Notes: generated by a model from the letters alone, not told the origin. A DNA stretch of 33,449 nucleotides from an uncultured Clostridia bacterium (GCA_947629635.1 CANREO010000004.1:1-33449); one strand, 5' to 3'; positions 1-9,685 are shown, counted from the stretch's first letter. Numbers and translations: made by a program.

Positions 1-397
1 TTATGCCCTGATCTTGAGGCGCGTTATTCAGATCGTAAAAACGACGCAACAGAGCATTGACGCGCGCAACCAATTCGAGGGGATTAAACGGCTTTGTCAT
101 ATAGTCGTCCGCGCCCACGTTCAGCCCAAGAATTTTGTCGCTGTCGAGGTCGGCGGCGGAAAGTATCAATATGGGTATGTTGCTCTTTTTGCGCAGTTTT
201 TTGGTCAACTCGAAACCGTTCATTTTCGGCATCATAATGTCTATTACGGCGATGTTGATCCTCTCTTTTTGAAAGATTTCGTACGCTTCCTGCCCGTCTT
301 TGGCCCAAAACAGGGAAAAGTTTTCGTTTTCGAGATACAATCTGAGCAGTTTTACTATATCCTCGTCGTCCTCGGCAAGCAGAATGTTGAAATTCAT
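1..397 (-). CDS. OmpR/PhoB-type response regulator, receiver domain (C-terminus outside window)
   Basis: Open minus frame from ATG at 397 to the window edge: MNFNILLAEDDEDIVKLLRLYLENENFSLFWAKDGQEAYEIFQKERINIAVIDIMMPKMNGFELTKKLRKKSNIPILILSAADLDSDKILGLNVGADDYMTKPFNPLELVARVNALLRR. SD GAGGTG upstream. Missing from the ORF track because no stop lies in the window. Confidence 0.93.
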   Translation of the reverse strand, partial: MNFNILLAEDDEDIVKLLRLYLENENFSLFWAKDGQEAYEIFQKERINIAVIDIMMPKMNGFELTKKLRKKSNIPILILSAADLDSDKILGLNVGADDYMTKPFNPLELVARVNALLRRFYDLNNAPQDQGI

Positions 398-423
398 ATA
401 ACACCTCGATTATTTATATTTTC

Positions 424-451
424 ATTATATCATAATATCCGCTTTAGGCAA
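424..451 (-). promoter_or_regulatory. SigA-type promoter of the response regulator
   Basis: Minus strand TTGCCT-16 nt-TATAAT with TGA extended -10 (TGATATAAT). Confidence 0.6.
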
Positions 452-494
452 GTAAAGAAAACTTAAGGTTTGTTTAGCTTAACGCGCAAAAATA

Positions 495-523
495 TTGAAA
501 TAAAAGCCCATATGTGCTAAAAT
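495..523 (+). promoter_or_regulatory. SigA-type promoter of ispE, placed for a leaderless transcript
   Basis: TTGAAA (495-500), 17 nt, TAAAAT (518-523) with TGC extended -10; the ATG follows 6 nt later at 530. Confidence 0.65.
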
Positions 524-529
524 TTTGCT

Positions 530-1294
530 ATGATGACGGTAAAAGTGCCATTGAATACCTTCGTAGGCAGATCATCTGCCAAAGTCAATCTCTCTCTAGC
601 CGTGACGGGCAAGAGGGGAAATTTGCATACTCTCGATATGATCGTTGTGCCATATGAAAAGTCGGAAGATGTCGCCATCTTTAGCCCATCTGACGACGTG
701 ACGTTTCGGTACGGCGGCTATGACGGGTTTGACGCGACGCGTTTTGACGCTTTTTTCCGTCCCAAAGCGTTGGAGCTGATGAAGGCTTTGGATGTCACGG
801 GCAGGTTGTCCATTCACAAATGGGTTCCGCTCGGCGCGGGGTTGGGCGGCTCATCCGCTGCGATCGTGGCGGCGGCGCGCGCGATGGAGGCTTATTGCAG
901 ACGTATAGGCAAATCAAACGCGTTAGATGCCGAGTTTTTGTGCAAGCTTGGCAGCGATGTACCCGTGATGTACGTTGGCGGCGTATGTCGAGTGAAGGGA
1001 GTGGGCGAAGAAGTTGTATCTCTAAACGAAAAGGCGCCCGAGTTCAACGTAGAAATAGCGCCTCTCTGTTCGGACAGCGGCTTGTGTTATAAATCTTTCG
1101 ATGAAATGGGAGAAATATGTGCCGATGCGCCGCCGACAAACATCGAAGAGGCGTTGATCGCATGTCGCAACGATTTGGAGCGCGCGGCATTTCGGGTTTA
1201 TCCGCAGCTTGTCGGATTTAAGGAGCGCCTCAAAGAGGGGCACAAAATCGCAATACTTTCCGGCAGCGGATCGGCGTTTGTGTGCATTGATTAA
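530..1294 (+). CDS. ispE: 4-diphosphocytidyl-2-C-methyl-D-erythritol kinase (GHMP kinase)
   Basis: AKVNLSLAVTGKR N-terminal motif, GHMP motif PLGAGLGGSSAAIVAA, C-terminal ILSGSGSAFVCI. Confidence 0.82.
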   Translation: MMTVKVPLNTFVGRSSAKVNLSLAVTGKRGNLHTLDMIVVPYEKSEDVAIFSPSDDVTFRYGGYDGFDATRFDAFFRPKALELMKALDVTGRLSIHKWVPLGAGLGGSSAAIVAAARAMEAYCRRIGKSNALDAEFLCKLGSDVPVMYVGGVCRVKGVGEEVVSLNEKAPEFNVEIAPLCSDSGLCYKSFDEMGEICADAPPTNIEEALIACRNDLERAAFRVYPQLVGFKERLKEGHKIAILSGSGSAFVCID

Positions 1295-1373
1295 CAATTT
1301 TACGTTTTTTCGGTAAAAAAATATTTGATTTTTGCAAAAATGAAAAATTTTTTTATTTATTTTGGCAAATTTG

Positions 1374-1445
1374 TAGAATTTGCAAGTTTCAAATTTTATT
1401 TTTTTGTAAAATTTGCAAATTCTATTGTGTAGCATAATTTTTTTT
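1374..1445 (+). terminator. AT-rich hairpin plus 8-T run between ispE and glgB (possible terminator)
   Basis: TAGAATTTGCAAGTTT (1374-1389) and AAATTTGCAAATTCTA (1409-1424) form a 16-bp stem with one G-U pair; TTTTTTTT at 1438-1445. Confidence 0.45.
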
Positions 1446-1470
1446 GATATACTTTCTAATTGTGTATAAA
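1444..1470 (+). promoter_or_regulatory. Candidate promoter of glgB
   Basis: TTGATA (1444-1449), 15 nt, TATAAA (1465-1470). Spacer is short. Confidence 0.35.
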
Positions 1471-1520
1471 GATATCATAAATATATATTGCTTCTCAAAT
1501 ATAAGTGGTAAGGAGGACTT

Positions 1521-3413
1521 ATGAAGAGAGTTAAAGACAGTTACGCTTCCTATCTGTTTCACGAAGGGACAAATTATCAAGCGTACAAGATGTTCTCGCC
1601 TTATAAGGGCGTCGAAAACGGCGAGGACGGATGGTATTTCACCGTCTGGGCTCCCAATGCCAAAGCGGTGGCGGTGGTCGGTGATTTCAATTCATGGGAC
1701 AAAAGAGCAAATCCGATGGAGTCGACCGACGACGGTATATGGATGGCCTTTGTGCCCGGATTGAAGCAGTATGACGCTTATAAATATGCCGTGACAGACA
1801 AGAGCGGCAACACCGTACTCAAGTGTGACCCATACGGGCTGCATTTCGAGACTGCGCCGGCAAACGCCTCCAAACTGTACGACATATACGGCTATCGCTG
1901 GAAAGACAGGAAGTGGATGAACGAAAGGGCAAACTTCAATCCCTACGGTAGCCCGATGAATATTTATGAGGTGCATTTCGGCAGCTGGAAGCGCTATGCG
2001 GACGGCAATGTGATAAATTATAAGGCGATGGCGGACGAAATGATCCCCTATGTCAAAAAACTCGGATACACGCATATAGAGCTCATGCCGTTGACGGAAT
2101 ATCCGTTTGAGGGCAGTTGGGGTTATCAGGTGACGGGCATGTACGCGCCCACCTCGCGATACGGTACTCCAAAAGACTTAATGGAGTTTATCGATCGTTG
2201 CCATAGGGCCGGTATAGGCATTATATTGGATTGGGTGCTCGCGCACTTCCCGCGCGACGAACACGGCCTCGCGATGTTTGACGGCACTCCGCTTTACGAG
2301 TATGCAGACCCTCGCAAGGGAGAACACAAAGAATGGGGCACCAAGGTCTACGACTTTGGCAAAAACGAGGTCAAATCCTTCCTTATATCCGCGGCGATGT
2401 TTTGGTTTGACATGTATCATATCGACGGTATTCGCTGCGACGCTGTGGCAAGCATGCTCTATTTGGACTACGGCAGAAAAGACGGCGAATGGGTGCCCAA
2501 TCAATACGGCGGCAATTACAATCTCGAGGCGAAAGATTTCATCAAGCAGATGAATTCCGCCATACTCAGCAAATATCACGGTGCATTGACAATTGCGGAA
2601 GAGTCAACGGCTTATCCCATGATCACAAAACCCGCCTATGACGGAGGTTTGGGGTTCAACTTCAAGTGGAATATGGGCTGGATGAACGACACACTTCACT
2701 ATATTTCGCTCGATCCATTCTTCAGAAAGGACAATCACAACAATCTCACGTTTGCAATCACATACGCGTACAGCGAAAACTATATTCTCCCGATATCTCA
2801 CGATGAGGTGGTGCACGGCAAGTGCAGTATGATAAACAAAATTCCCGGCGATTACGATCAGAAATTCGAGGGTCTTAAGGCATTTTACGGTTATATGATG
2901 GGTCACCCCGGAAAGAAACTCAATTTTATGGGCAATGAGTTTGCTCAATTTATCGAGTGGAATTATACACAGCAACTTGATTGGTTTTTGCTTGATTATC
3001 CGCGTCATCGCACTTTCCAAAAATTCATCAAAGATCTAAACGCTTTTTATCTGGAAAATAAGGCTTTGTGGCAACTCGACTGCAGCTATGAAGGGTTCAA
3101 GTGGATAGTAGTCGACGATAACACTCAAAACGTTGTGTCATTCATACGTCGCGCGGCGGACGGAGAATATGTAATTTGCATCGTCAACTTTTCACCCGTC
3201 GAGAGGCTGAAATATGTCATGGGCGTGCCGGAATGCGTCACTTATAAGGCGGAATTGTTTTCCGCGCTGAAGAAATACGGCGGAGAGGAGGAGCGTCGCC
3301 CGAGCTTCCGCGCCACTGCAAAGCCTTCGCACGGACAACCGTATTCGATAAAAGCGAATATACCCAAAAATTCGGTCATGTTTCTTAAACCTGAATATAA
3401 GGAGGAAAACTAA
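1521..3413 (+). CDS. glgB: 1,4-alpha-glucan branching enzyme
   Basis: CBM48-like N-terminus ([23 protein letters not shown]), [47 protein letters not shown]. Confidence 0.97.
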   Translation: MKRVKDSYASYLFHEGTNYQAYKMFSPYKGVENGEDGWYFTVWAPNAKAVAVVGDFNSWDKRANPMESTDDGIWMAFVPGLKQYDAYKYAVTDKSGNTVLKCDPYGLHFETAPANASKLYDIYGYRWKDRKWMNERANFNPYGSPMNIYEVHFGSWKRYADGNVINYKAMADEMIPYVKKLGYTHIELMPLTEYPFEGSWGYQVTGMYAPTSRYGTPKDLMEFIDRCHRAGIGIILDWVLAHFPRDEHGLAMFDGTPLYEYADPRKGEHKEWGTKVYDFGKNEVKSFLISAAMFWFDMYHIDGIRCDAVASMLYLDYGRKDGEWVPNQYGGNYNLEAKDFIKQMNSAILSKYHGALTIAEESTAYPMITKPAYDGGLGFNFKWNMGWMNDTLHYISLDPFFRKDNHNNLTFAITYAYSENYILPISHDEVVHGKCSMINKIPGDYDQKFEGLKAFYGYMMGHPGKKLNFMGNEFAQFIEWNYTQQLDWFLLDYPRHRTFQKFIKDLNAFYLENKALWQLDCSYEGFKWIVVDDNTQNVVSFIRRAADGEYVICIVNFSPVERLKYVMGVPECVTYKAELFSALKKYGGEEERRPSFRATAKPSHGQPYSIKANIPKNSVMFLKPEYKEEN

Positions 3414-4609
3414 TGGGCAAAAATTCTAAGAAAGAGTGCATTGCCATGCTGCTTGCCGGTGGGCAGGGCACGAGGCTTGGAGTGCTCACGACAAACGTGG
3501 CCAAGCCCGCGGTCCCGTTCGGCGCAAAGTATCGCATCATTGACTTTCCGCTTTCAAACAGCATCAACAGCGGCATAGACACGATAGGCGTTCTTACGCA
3601 ATACAGACCTTTCGAACTTCACCAATACATCGGCAACGGACAACCGTGGGACCTTGACAGGTTGAGCGGAGGCATCTACGTTTTGCCGCCGTACATGGGG
3701 GCAAAATCCGGCGAATGGTATAAAGGGACGGCGAACGCCATTTATCAAAACATAGACTTTATCGACAACTATGAGCCCGATTATGTCGTGATTTTGAGCG
3801 GCGACCATATCTATAAGATGGATTACAGTCTTATGCTTGCCGATCACAAACAAAACAACGCCGATTGCACGATCGCGGTGCGCGACGTGCCGATTGAGGA
3901 GGCGAGCCGCTTCGGCATACTCAACTTGAAGAAAAACTCGAGACAGATAGAAGAGTTCGAAGAGAAGCCGAAGCAGCCGAGAAGCACGAAAGCGTCCATG
4001 GGCATATACATTTTCACTTGGGCGAAGCTCAGGCAATATCTTATAGACGACGAGGCGGATAAAACTTCGGAGAACGATTTCGGCAAAAATATCATTCCCA
4101 AAATGTTGGCCGACAAACAGCGTCTGTTTGCATATCAGTTTGACGGATATTGGAAGGACGTCGGCACCATATCCTCTCTTTGGGAGGCAAATATGGATAT
4201 CTTGAACGGCAGCGAACTCAATCTCGACGACGATAAGTGGAAGATTTATGCGCGTAACAACGCGGAGCCGCCGCAGTTTATCACACCCACAGGCAAAGTG
4301 AAAAATTGTCTCGTTTCGGAGGGCACAGTCGTAAAAGGCACGGTGAAGGACAGCGTCATTTCGCATTCGGTCACGATAGGCGAGGGCGCATATGTCGAAG
4401 CGTCAATAATAATGCCGGGCGCAGTCATCGAGGACGGAGCGGACGTGAGATATTCGATAATAGGCTGGAACGCAGTAGTCGGCAAAAATGCCATGGTCGG
4501 CGAAACGCTTGACGAGTGCAAACCCGGAGAGTGGAAGATAAGCGTAATAGGGCCGCATTATCATCTCGAGCCTGACGCGCAAGTGGGCGCCAACGAGATG
4601 TTGGGCTAA
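3413..4609 (+). CDS. glgC: Glucose-1-phosphate adenylyltransferase
   Basis: [34 protein letters not shown], left-handed beta-helix C-terminus; SD AAGGAGG; TAATG overlap with glgB. Confidence 0.97.
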   Translation: MGKNSKKECIAMLLAGGQGTRLGVLTTNVAKPAVPFGAKYRIIDFPLSNSINSGIDTIGVLTQYRPFELHQYIGNGQPWDLDRLSGGIYVLPPYMGAKSGEWYKGTANAIYQNIDFIDNYEPDYVVILSGDHIYKMDYSLMLADHKQNNADCTIAVRDVPIEEASRFGILNLKKNSRQIEEFEEKPKQPRSTKASMGIYIFTWAKLRQYLIDDEADKTSENDFGKNIIPKMLADKQRLFAYQFDGYWKDVGTISSLWEANMDILNGSELNLDDDKWKIYARNNAEPPQFITPTGKVKNCLVSEGTVVKGTVKDSVISHSVTIGEGAYVEASIIMPGAVIEDGADVRYSIIGWNAVVGKNAMVGETLDECKPGEWKISVIGPHYHLEPDAQVGANEMLG

Positions 4610-4619
4610 GGAGGGAAGT

Positions 4620-5735
4620 ATGAAAAACCATACAATGAGCGTTCTTTTTACATCTGATGCGGAAAGTCATTTGAATGACCTCACCATACATCGCACGACT
4701 GCGTCGTTGCCGTTTGGAGGAAGATACAGACTTATAGATTTTGCACTGTCCAATCTTGTCAATGCAAACATTACGACTATAGGCATTGTGACGCGCAGCA
4801 ACTATAACTCCCTTATGGATCATATTCGCATGGGCAGAGACTGGGATCTTAACAGAAAAAACAGCGGCATCACCGTTTTCCCTCCCTTTGTATTCAACAG
4901 CGCGCATGACGTATACAAGGGCAAGATAGAGGCTCTTTATACGCTCCGCGGCTTTATGATGGACAACAACGAGGAGTATGTCGTCATCGCCAACACCAAC
5001 ATCGCTTTCAATATCGACTTCGAGGCTGTGGAGGAATTTCATATCAACAAAGGCGCCGACATCACCGTGCTCACTTACAACACGGACGACACAAATCCAC
5101 GCAAGATCATCATATCCGCAGACAAAAATAACCGCATCACGGATATGCGCTATCCCATAGCGAGCGACACCGGCAAACAACTTTGCAACCTCAATATATA
5201 CTTCATCAAGAAAGATTTGCTTATTTCGCTTGTGGATAACGCATATGCTCACGGCGCGTACGATTTCGAAAAGGATATTTTGCAAAAGAAACTCGACGAG
5301 TTGTATATTATGAATTATGTCGTCAAAGACTACGTCGCCGTTATAGATCGCATACCTACCTATTTTAAGCACAGCATGGAGCTGCTGGATCCCGAGATCA
5401 GAGAGAATTTATTCTATAGACATTCGACCATTCTTACCAAGGTCAAGGATAGCGTCCCTGCCAAATACAAGGACGGAGCCAATGTCAAAAATTCGATCAT
5501 CGCCGACGGATGCGTCATAGACGGCACTGTGGAAAATTCTATCCTCTTCCGCTCGGTGAAAGTGGGCAAGGGCGCGGTGATACGCAATTCCATAATTATG
5601 GAAGATTCGATAATAATGGACGGGGCCTCGCTTGATTATACGATCACCGACAAGGACGTCATCATTCAGTCGGGCAGAACGCTCAGCGGATATGAGTCGT
5701 ATCCCATGGTGGTCGTCAAGGGCAAAGTCATCTAA
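4620..5735 (+). CDS. glgD: Glucose-1-phosphate adenylyltransferase subunit GlgD (degenerate nucleotide-binding motif)
   Basis: GlgC paralogue (LPFGGRYRLIDFALSN) lacking the GGxGxRL motif; SD AAGGAGGG; directly follows glgC. Confidence 0.93.
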   Translation: MKNHTMSVLFTSDAESHLNDLTIHRTTASLPFGGRYRLIDFALSNLVNANITTIGIVTRSNYNSLMDHIRMGRDWDLNRKNSGITVFPPFVFNSAHDVYKGKIEALYTLRGFMMDNNEEYVVIANTNIAFNIDFEAVEEFHINKGADITVLTYNTDDTNPRKIIISADKNNRITDMRYPIASDTGKQLCNLNIYFIKKDLLISLVDNAYAHGAYDFEKDILQKKLDELYIMNYVVKDYVAVIDRIPTYFKHSMELLDPEIRENLFYRHSTILTKVKDSVPAKYKDGANVKNSIIADGCVIDGTVENSILFRSVKVGKGAVIRNSIIMEDSIIMDGASLDYTITDKDVIIQSGRTLSGYESYPMVVVKGKVI

Positions 5736-5764
5736 AACCGCACTATTTGCCCAAATACTGTGTC

Positions 5765-5826
5765 AAAGTCCTCTCGTCTCACGGTCACGTACGATTAAGT
5801 ACGCTCACGCTCGTCGAGAGGGCTTT
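5765..5826 (+). repeat. Imperfect long palindrome/hairpin downstream of glgD
   Basis: AAAGTCCTCTCG (5765-5776) pairs with CGAGAGGGCTTT (5815-5826), one G-U; nested CGTAC-GATTAA-GTACG (5788-5803). No clean T-tract. Confidence 0.5.
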
Positions 5827-5978
5827 CCCTTGTCTTTGAATAAATATCGCGGTTTATAATAGATGTAGGTAACGAACAACTGCGTAAATGCCGTTTTAAT
5901 TTGTGTTATGAACAAGGAGTACACCGGCGCTCATACGATTTGTTTTTTCTTATTTATCTTATTTTTTGTATTTCAATT

Positions 5979-6767
5979 TCAAACAAAACGTACTTCCAGC
6001 ATTACTTCTTTTGCATATGCTTCAGGATAATAATCGCCACTGTCACTATATTGGTATCTACGAATATAAACGGACATTTTCAAGTTGCCTCTGAAAATTT
6101 TAGCAGGACAGGTGACTGTAATTATGAAGTCGTTCCAATTGCTACCTATCGTTCTAACTGTTTTTTTTGCAAAGACCTCGTATCCATTGTCGTCGGCTTT
6201 ATCACGATATTCTATATCATAAGCTTGGGTTTCGTCTGCAGCAGGAGAACCGATCAATGGCCATTCTTGAGTGGCTATTCTAAGTTTCAATGTGATTTCT
6301 ATCGTTTTGTCATAATTGCCTTGCAAAGCGTTAACAAATTGAGTATTAGATGCCGTAAAAGATAATGTCTTCGGCATTCCCAAATAGTATTGATTATTGT
6401 AAAGCCCGTCCCATGCCTGTGTTCCTAAATTCTTAACATCATCCCACTGTGCATAGAAAGTTGTCGGATAATCTTTTTGCCACACCGAGGTCGAATCGCC
6501 GCTTGTATCGAAATATTTCGTGCCGCCCGTCTCGCTGTCGAAAAAGCCTGTCAAATAATATCCGCTTTTCAATACGGGTTCGATGTGCGCTTCTTTTCCG
6601 ACAGCCAGAGTATAATTACTGCTTGCAGAACCGTTGTAGACGCTGATTGTTACCGATTTGTTTTTGAAATCGCCTCCGCCGTTTCCAAATATTCCGCAGG
6701 CTGTAAACGTAAGACAAACGATCACAAAAAGTGCGCATGTGGCAAATAATTTGATAAATTTTTTCAT
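5979..6767 (-). CDS. Putative lipoprotein with InlB B-repeat-like domain
   Basis: Signal peptide with lipobox LTFTAC; repeat-like segment GYYLTGFFDSETGGTKYFD...TTFYAQW. Confidence 0.75.
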   Translation of the reverse strand: MKKFIKLFATCALFVIVCLTFTACGIFGNGGGDFKNKSVTISVYNGSASSNYTLAVGKEAHIEPVLKSGYYLTGFFDSETGGTKYFDTSGDSTSVWQKDYPTTFYAQWDDVKNLGTQAWDGLYNNQYYLGMPKTLSFTASNTQFVNALQGNYDKTIEITLKLRIATQEWPLIGSPAADETQAYDIEYRDKADDNGYEVFAKKTVRTIGSNWNDFIITVTCPAKIFRGNLKMSVYIRRYQYSDSGDYYPEAYAKEVMLEVRFV

Positions 6768-6793
6768 AATAGTACTCCGAAAAACGAACTTTT

Positions 6794-6810
6794 TACAGCA
6801 AACTGCTGTA
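6794..6810. promoter_or_regulatory. Operator 1, 17-bp palindrome
   Basis: TACAGCA-AAC-TGCTGTA, perfect 7-bp arms. Confidence 0.65.
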
Positions 6811-6821
6811 TATCATCATAA

Positions 6822-6838
6822 TACAGCCAACTGCTGTA
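6822..6838. promoter_or_regulatory. Operator 2, 17-bp palindrome
   Basis: TACAGCC-AAC-TGCTGTA; same as operator 1 with one substitution, centres 28 bp apart. Confidence 0.65.
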
Positions 6839-6840
6839 AT

Positions 6841-7068
6841 ATGTCAAGTATGTGCGAAACAATTTTTATTTTCTCAAAACGTTTGAAAGAGCTAAGGCTT
6901 ATGTACGGATACACACAGACGCATCTCGCAAATATGCTCAATATAAAGCAACAGTCCTATGCGCGCTATGAATACGGAACGGGGGAGCCGAATCTTCAAA
7001 CCCTCGTGATGTTGAGCGAGATCTTTAATGTGTCCGTAGATTATCTGTTGGGCAAGTCGGAAATTTGA
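6841..7068 (+). CDS. XRE-family HTH transcriptional regulator
   Basis: FSKRLKELRLMYGYTQTHLANMLNIKQQSYARYEYGTGEPNLQTLVMLSEIFNVSVDYLLGKSEI. ATG at 6841 or 6850; the 6658 start in the track would run through the operators and the divergent gene. Confidence 0.85.
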   Translation: MSSMCETIFIFSKRLKELRLMYGYTQTHLANMLNIKQQSYARYEYGTGEPNLQTLVMLSEIFNVSVDYLLGKSEI

Positions 7069-7991
7069 TATATTTTAGGTATAGATGCAAGTTGTTTCTT
7101 GGCGTTATTTACTGCGGAGCGCATAATGAATCCCGAGTAAGAGCCGTTGCGTAGGTAACAATTTATTTCTTGAAAAAGGGAGTAAAATGCACATTTGAGG
7201 TCGCATTTTGAGGAAACCGGATATTTAGCCTTATACGTTTCGTACAATTTGAACGCGTTGCCCGTCAGATTGAAAAGTTGAAAAAGTTCATATTCTCTGT
7301 CGGCGTACATCGAGTCCAGAGGATCTATGAATCCTACGAATTCAAACGGCTTTTTTGTCATGATATTCATCACGTTTACGTCGCCATGTATTAGACATGC
7401 CTCCTTCACTTCGTCGCTGAATATATAATCGTAATTTGTCCACAACGTTTTCGCCGTAGTATAGATATATTTTTTAAGATGGCCCTGCGTATACAGTTCT
7501 TCTGCGGATTGCATTATTTTTTGCGCATACGGAAAATAAAAATCTTGCCATGAATCATATTGAGGGTTCGATATGTTGCCGAATTTCGGAGAGGTATGGC
7601 TGTGCAACCGAACGAGCGCGTCGCAGACCGCGTTAGCAAAGCGCTGTTTTTGTTTGCGAGGTTTGAAAAGAAAAGCAAAGTTTGTGAAAGAATCGTGCCC
7701 TTCGAGAAGTTCCATGCCCAAACAATCTACGGGCGCTCCTTCTCTCTTAAGGCGTACAAAATATACTTCGGGGATTTTGGCCGGGCAATATTCGCGTAAA
7801 ATTTTGAGTTCTGTCGCCTCATTCTCGCACATGCCGTCGCGCAAAAACGCTTTGACTACCAACGTGTTTTCTTCAACTTTGACCTTGAATGCACGTCCGA
7901 ATGAGCCGCCGCCGAGATATTTGACACGGCGCGGAGCTTTGCCGTATTGGGTCGCAACAATAGCGGCAATTTGGGCTTTATTCACTTTCAT
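7041..7991 (-). CDS. Aminoglycoside phosphotransferase-fold kinase family protein
   Basis: Brenner-type motif CLIHGDVNVMNIM followed by FVGFIDPLDSMYADREYELFQL; N-terminal LGGGSFGRAFKV. Confidence 0.78.
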   Translation of the reverse strand: MKVNKAQIAAIVATQYGKAPRRVKYLGGGSFGRAFKVKVEENTLVVKAFLRDGMCENEATELKILREYCPAKIPEVYFVRLKREGAPVDCLGMELLEGHDSFTNFAFLFKPRKQKQRFANAVCDALVRLHSHTSPKFGNISNPQYDSWQDFYFPYAQKIMQSAEELYTQGHLKKYIYTTAKTLWTNYDYIFSDEVKEACLIHGDVNVMNIMTKKPFEFVGFIDPLDSMYADREYELFQLFNLTGNAFKLYETYKAKYPVSSKCDLKCAFYSLFQEINCYLRNGSYSGFIMRSAVNNAKKQLASIPKIYQISDLPNR

Positions 7992-8187
7992 AAGCGTCCT
8001 CGCAATTATTTATTGCGCAATAGTTTATTTTTTTACGCGCGACATAATCGTATTTGAATGATATCATGACGGCGGTCGACAGTCAATACGGCCAGTGTCT
8101 CCGTCCATCAAGCATTGAGAAAAAAAGCATTTTCATAATATTTTGCGGCCAATCGAAAATCTTATGTTATACAATTAAATTTGGGTG

Positions 8188-8215
8188 TTGAAAATATAAT
8201 AAAAAACTTTATAAT
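8188..8215 (+). promoter_or_regulatory. SigA-type promoter of glgA
   Basis: TTGAAA (8188-8193), 16 nt, TATAAT (8210-8215). Confidence 0.65.
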
Positions 8216-8260
8216 AGAAGTATAGCATCGAGGCGTAAACCAATTTATAGAGGTGAAAAT

Positions 8261-9685
8261 ATGAAGATTTTATTTGTGGCGTCAGAAGCGGCGCCGTTTG
8301 TGAGGTCGGGCGGACTCGGCGACGTTGCAGGCGCGTTGCCAAAGGCGTTGTGCAAACTCGGACATGATTGTCGAGTCATTATCCCCTATTATAAAGAAGA
8401 GATAGGCGACATGTATCGCAACAGTTTTCATTTTCTTTCCTCCACTTATGTAGATCTCAGTTGGCGCAGGCAGTATTGCGGCATATATGAGATGAATTAC
8501 GACGGGGTGAAATATTATTTCATTGACAATGAGTATTACTTCAAGCGAAAAGGGCTGTACGGGCACTTCGACGACGCAGAACGATTCGCGTTTTTTTCCA
8601 AAGCTGTTTTGGAAGCGTTGCCGCTTATTGACTTTTATCCCGACATTTTGCATGCCAACGATTGGCATACGGCGTTGACGCCCGTGTTTTTGGATGTTTT
8701 CTATCGTTTTTCGGAGGAATATCAGCACATAAAGACCGTATTTACAATTCACAATATAGAGTTCCAAGGCAAATACGGCGAGGCGTTGATAGGCGATATA
8801 TTGGGGTTGCCGAGTTGGGCTAATTCGCTTGTGATGATGGGGGATTGCCTCAACTTTATGAAGGGCGGCATAGAGACTTCGAACGCTGTGACTACCGTCA
8901 GCGAAACGTACGCGGGCGAAATTTTGGATCCGTTTTATTCATACGGGTTGGAAAGCATTTTGTCAGAGCGCAGATATAAGTTGCACGGAGTAGTGAACGG
9001 TATTGACCAGACGGTTTACGATCCTCGCAAGGATGAGAGGCTGTTTGAGAAATATTCGCTTAAAGATTACGTTTCAAAAAAAGCTGCGAACAAGCGAGCT
9101 TTGCTTGAGATGATAAATTTGCCCTATGACGCAAACCGTCCGTTGATCACAATGGTTAGCCGCCTCACCGAGCAAAAGGGGCTCGATCTCGTGGCGACGG
9201 TGATTGACGACATAATGCGCGCCGACGTGCAGGTAATTGTGCTCGGCACGGGCGATTGGAAATACGAAAATATGCTCAAGGCCGTAGAAAACAGATATCC
9301 GAATAAATTTCGAGCCATCCTCGCTTTTTCGGGCGATCTTGCGAGCAAGCTTTACGGAGCCGGCGATATTTTCCTGATGCCGTCCAAATTCGAGCCTTGC
9401 GGATTGAGTCAACTCATCGCCATGCGTTACGGGTCCGTGCCCGTTGTGCGCGAGACGGGTGGGCTGAAAGATACGGTGCCCGCATTCAATCCCGAGACCG
9501 GTGAGGGCAGAGGATTCACCTTTAAGACCTACAATGCGTACGATATGCTTGACGCCGTTTGGAGAGCATACGCATGTTATTACGACAAGAATAATTGGAA
9601 CAAGGTGATAAAAAACGGCATGAAGTCGGACTTCGGCTGGGAAGTAAGCGCAAAGAAATATGAAGAGATCTACAAAAATCTTTGA
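8261..9685 (+). CDS. glgA: Glycogen synthase (ADP-glucose)
   Basis: MKILFVASEAAPFVRSGGLGDVAGALPKAL; HANDWHTAL; MPSKFEPCGLSQLIAMRYGSVPVVRETGGLKDTV; SD AGAGGTG. Confidence 0.97.
   Translation: MKILFVASEAAPFVRSGGLGDVAGALPKALCKLGHDCRVIIPYYKEEIGDMYRNSFHFLSSTYVDLSWRRQYCGIYEMNYDGVKYYFIDNEYYFKRKGLYGHFDDAERFAFFSKAVLEALPLIDFYPDILHANDWHTALTPVFLDVFYRFSEEYQHIKTVFTIHNIEFQGKYGEALIGDILGLPSWANSLVMMGDCLNFMKGGIETSNAVTTVSETYAGEILDPFYSYGLESILSERRYKLHGVVNGIDQTVYDPRKDERLFEKYSLKDYVSKKAANKRALLEMINLPYDANRPLITMVSRLTEQKGLDLVATVIDDIMRADVQVIVLGTGDWKYENMLKAVENRYPNKFRAILAFSGDLASKLYGAGDIFLMPSKFEPCGLSQLIAMRYGSVPVVRETGGLKDTVPAFNPETGEGRGFTFKTYNAYDMLDAVWRAYACYYDKNNWNKVIKNGMKSDFGWEVSAKKYEEIYKNL

Noticed and set aside
14-466. Plus-strand ORF 150 aa and minus ORF 84..404 at the left edge
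   Set aside because: Both are shadows of the response regulator read from ATG 397 on the minus strand.
4620-4700. Degenerate catalytic motif of GlgD as a possible pseudogene
   Set aside because: Loss of the GGxGxRL motif is a known property of Firmicute GlgD regulatory subunits, and the frame is intact.
4425-5372. 315-aa minus ORF opposite glgC/glgD
   Set aside because: Antisense shadow of clear glg genes, no SD, no recognisable motifs. The same applies to 11071..12240, 3554..4366, 28273..29232 and similar ORFs.
6835-6852. TGTAAT before ATG 6850 as a leaderless start for the XRE gene
   Set aside because: Gap is 9 nt rather than 6, there is no -35 at the right distance, and the hexamer is part of operator 2.
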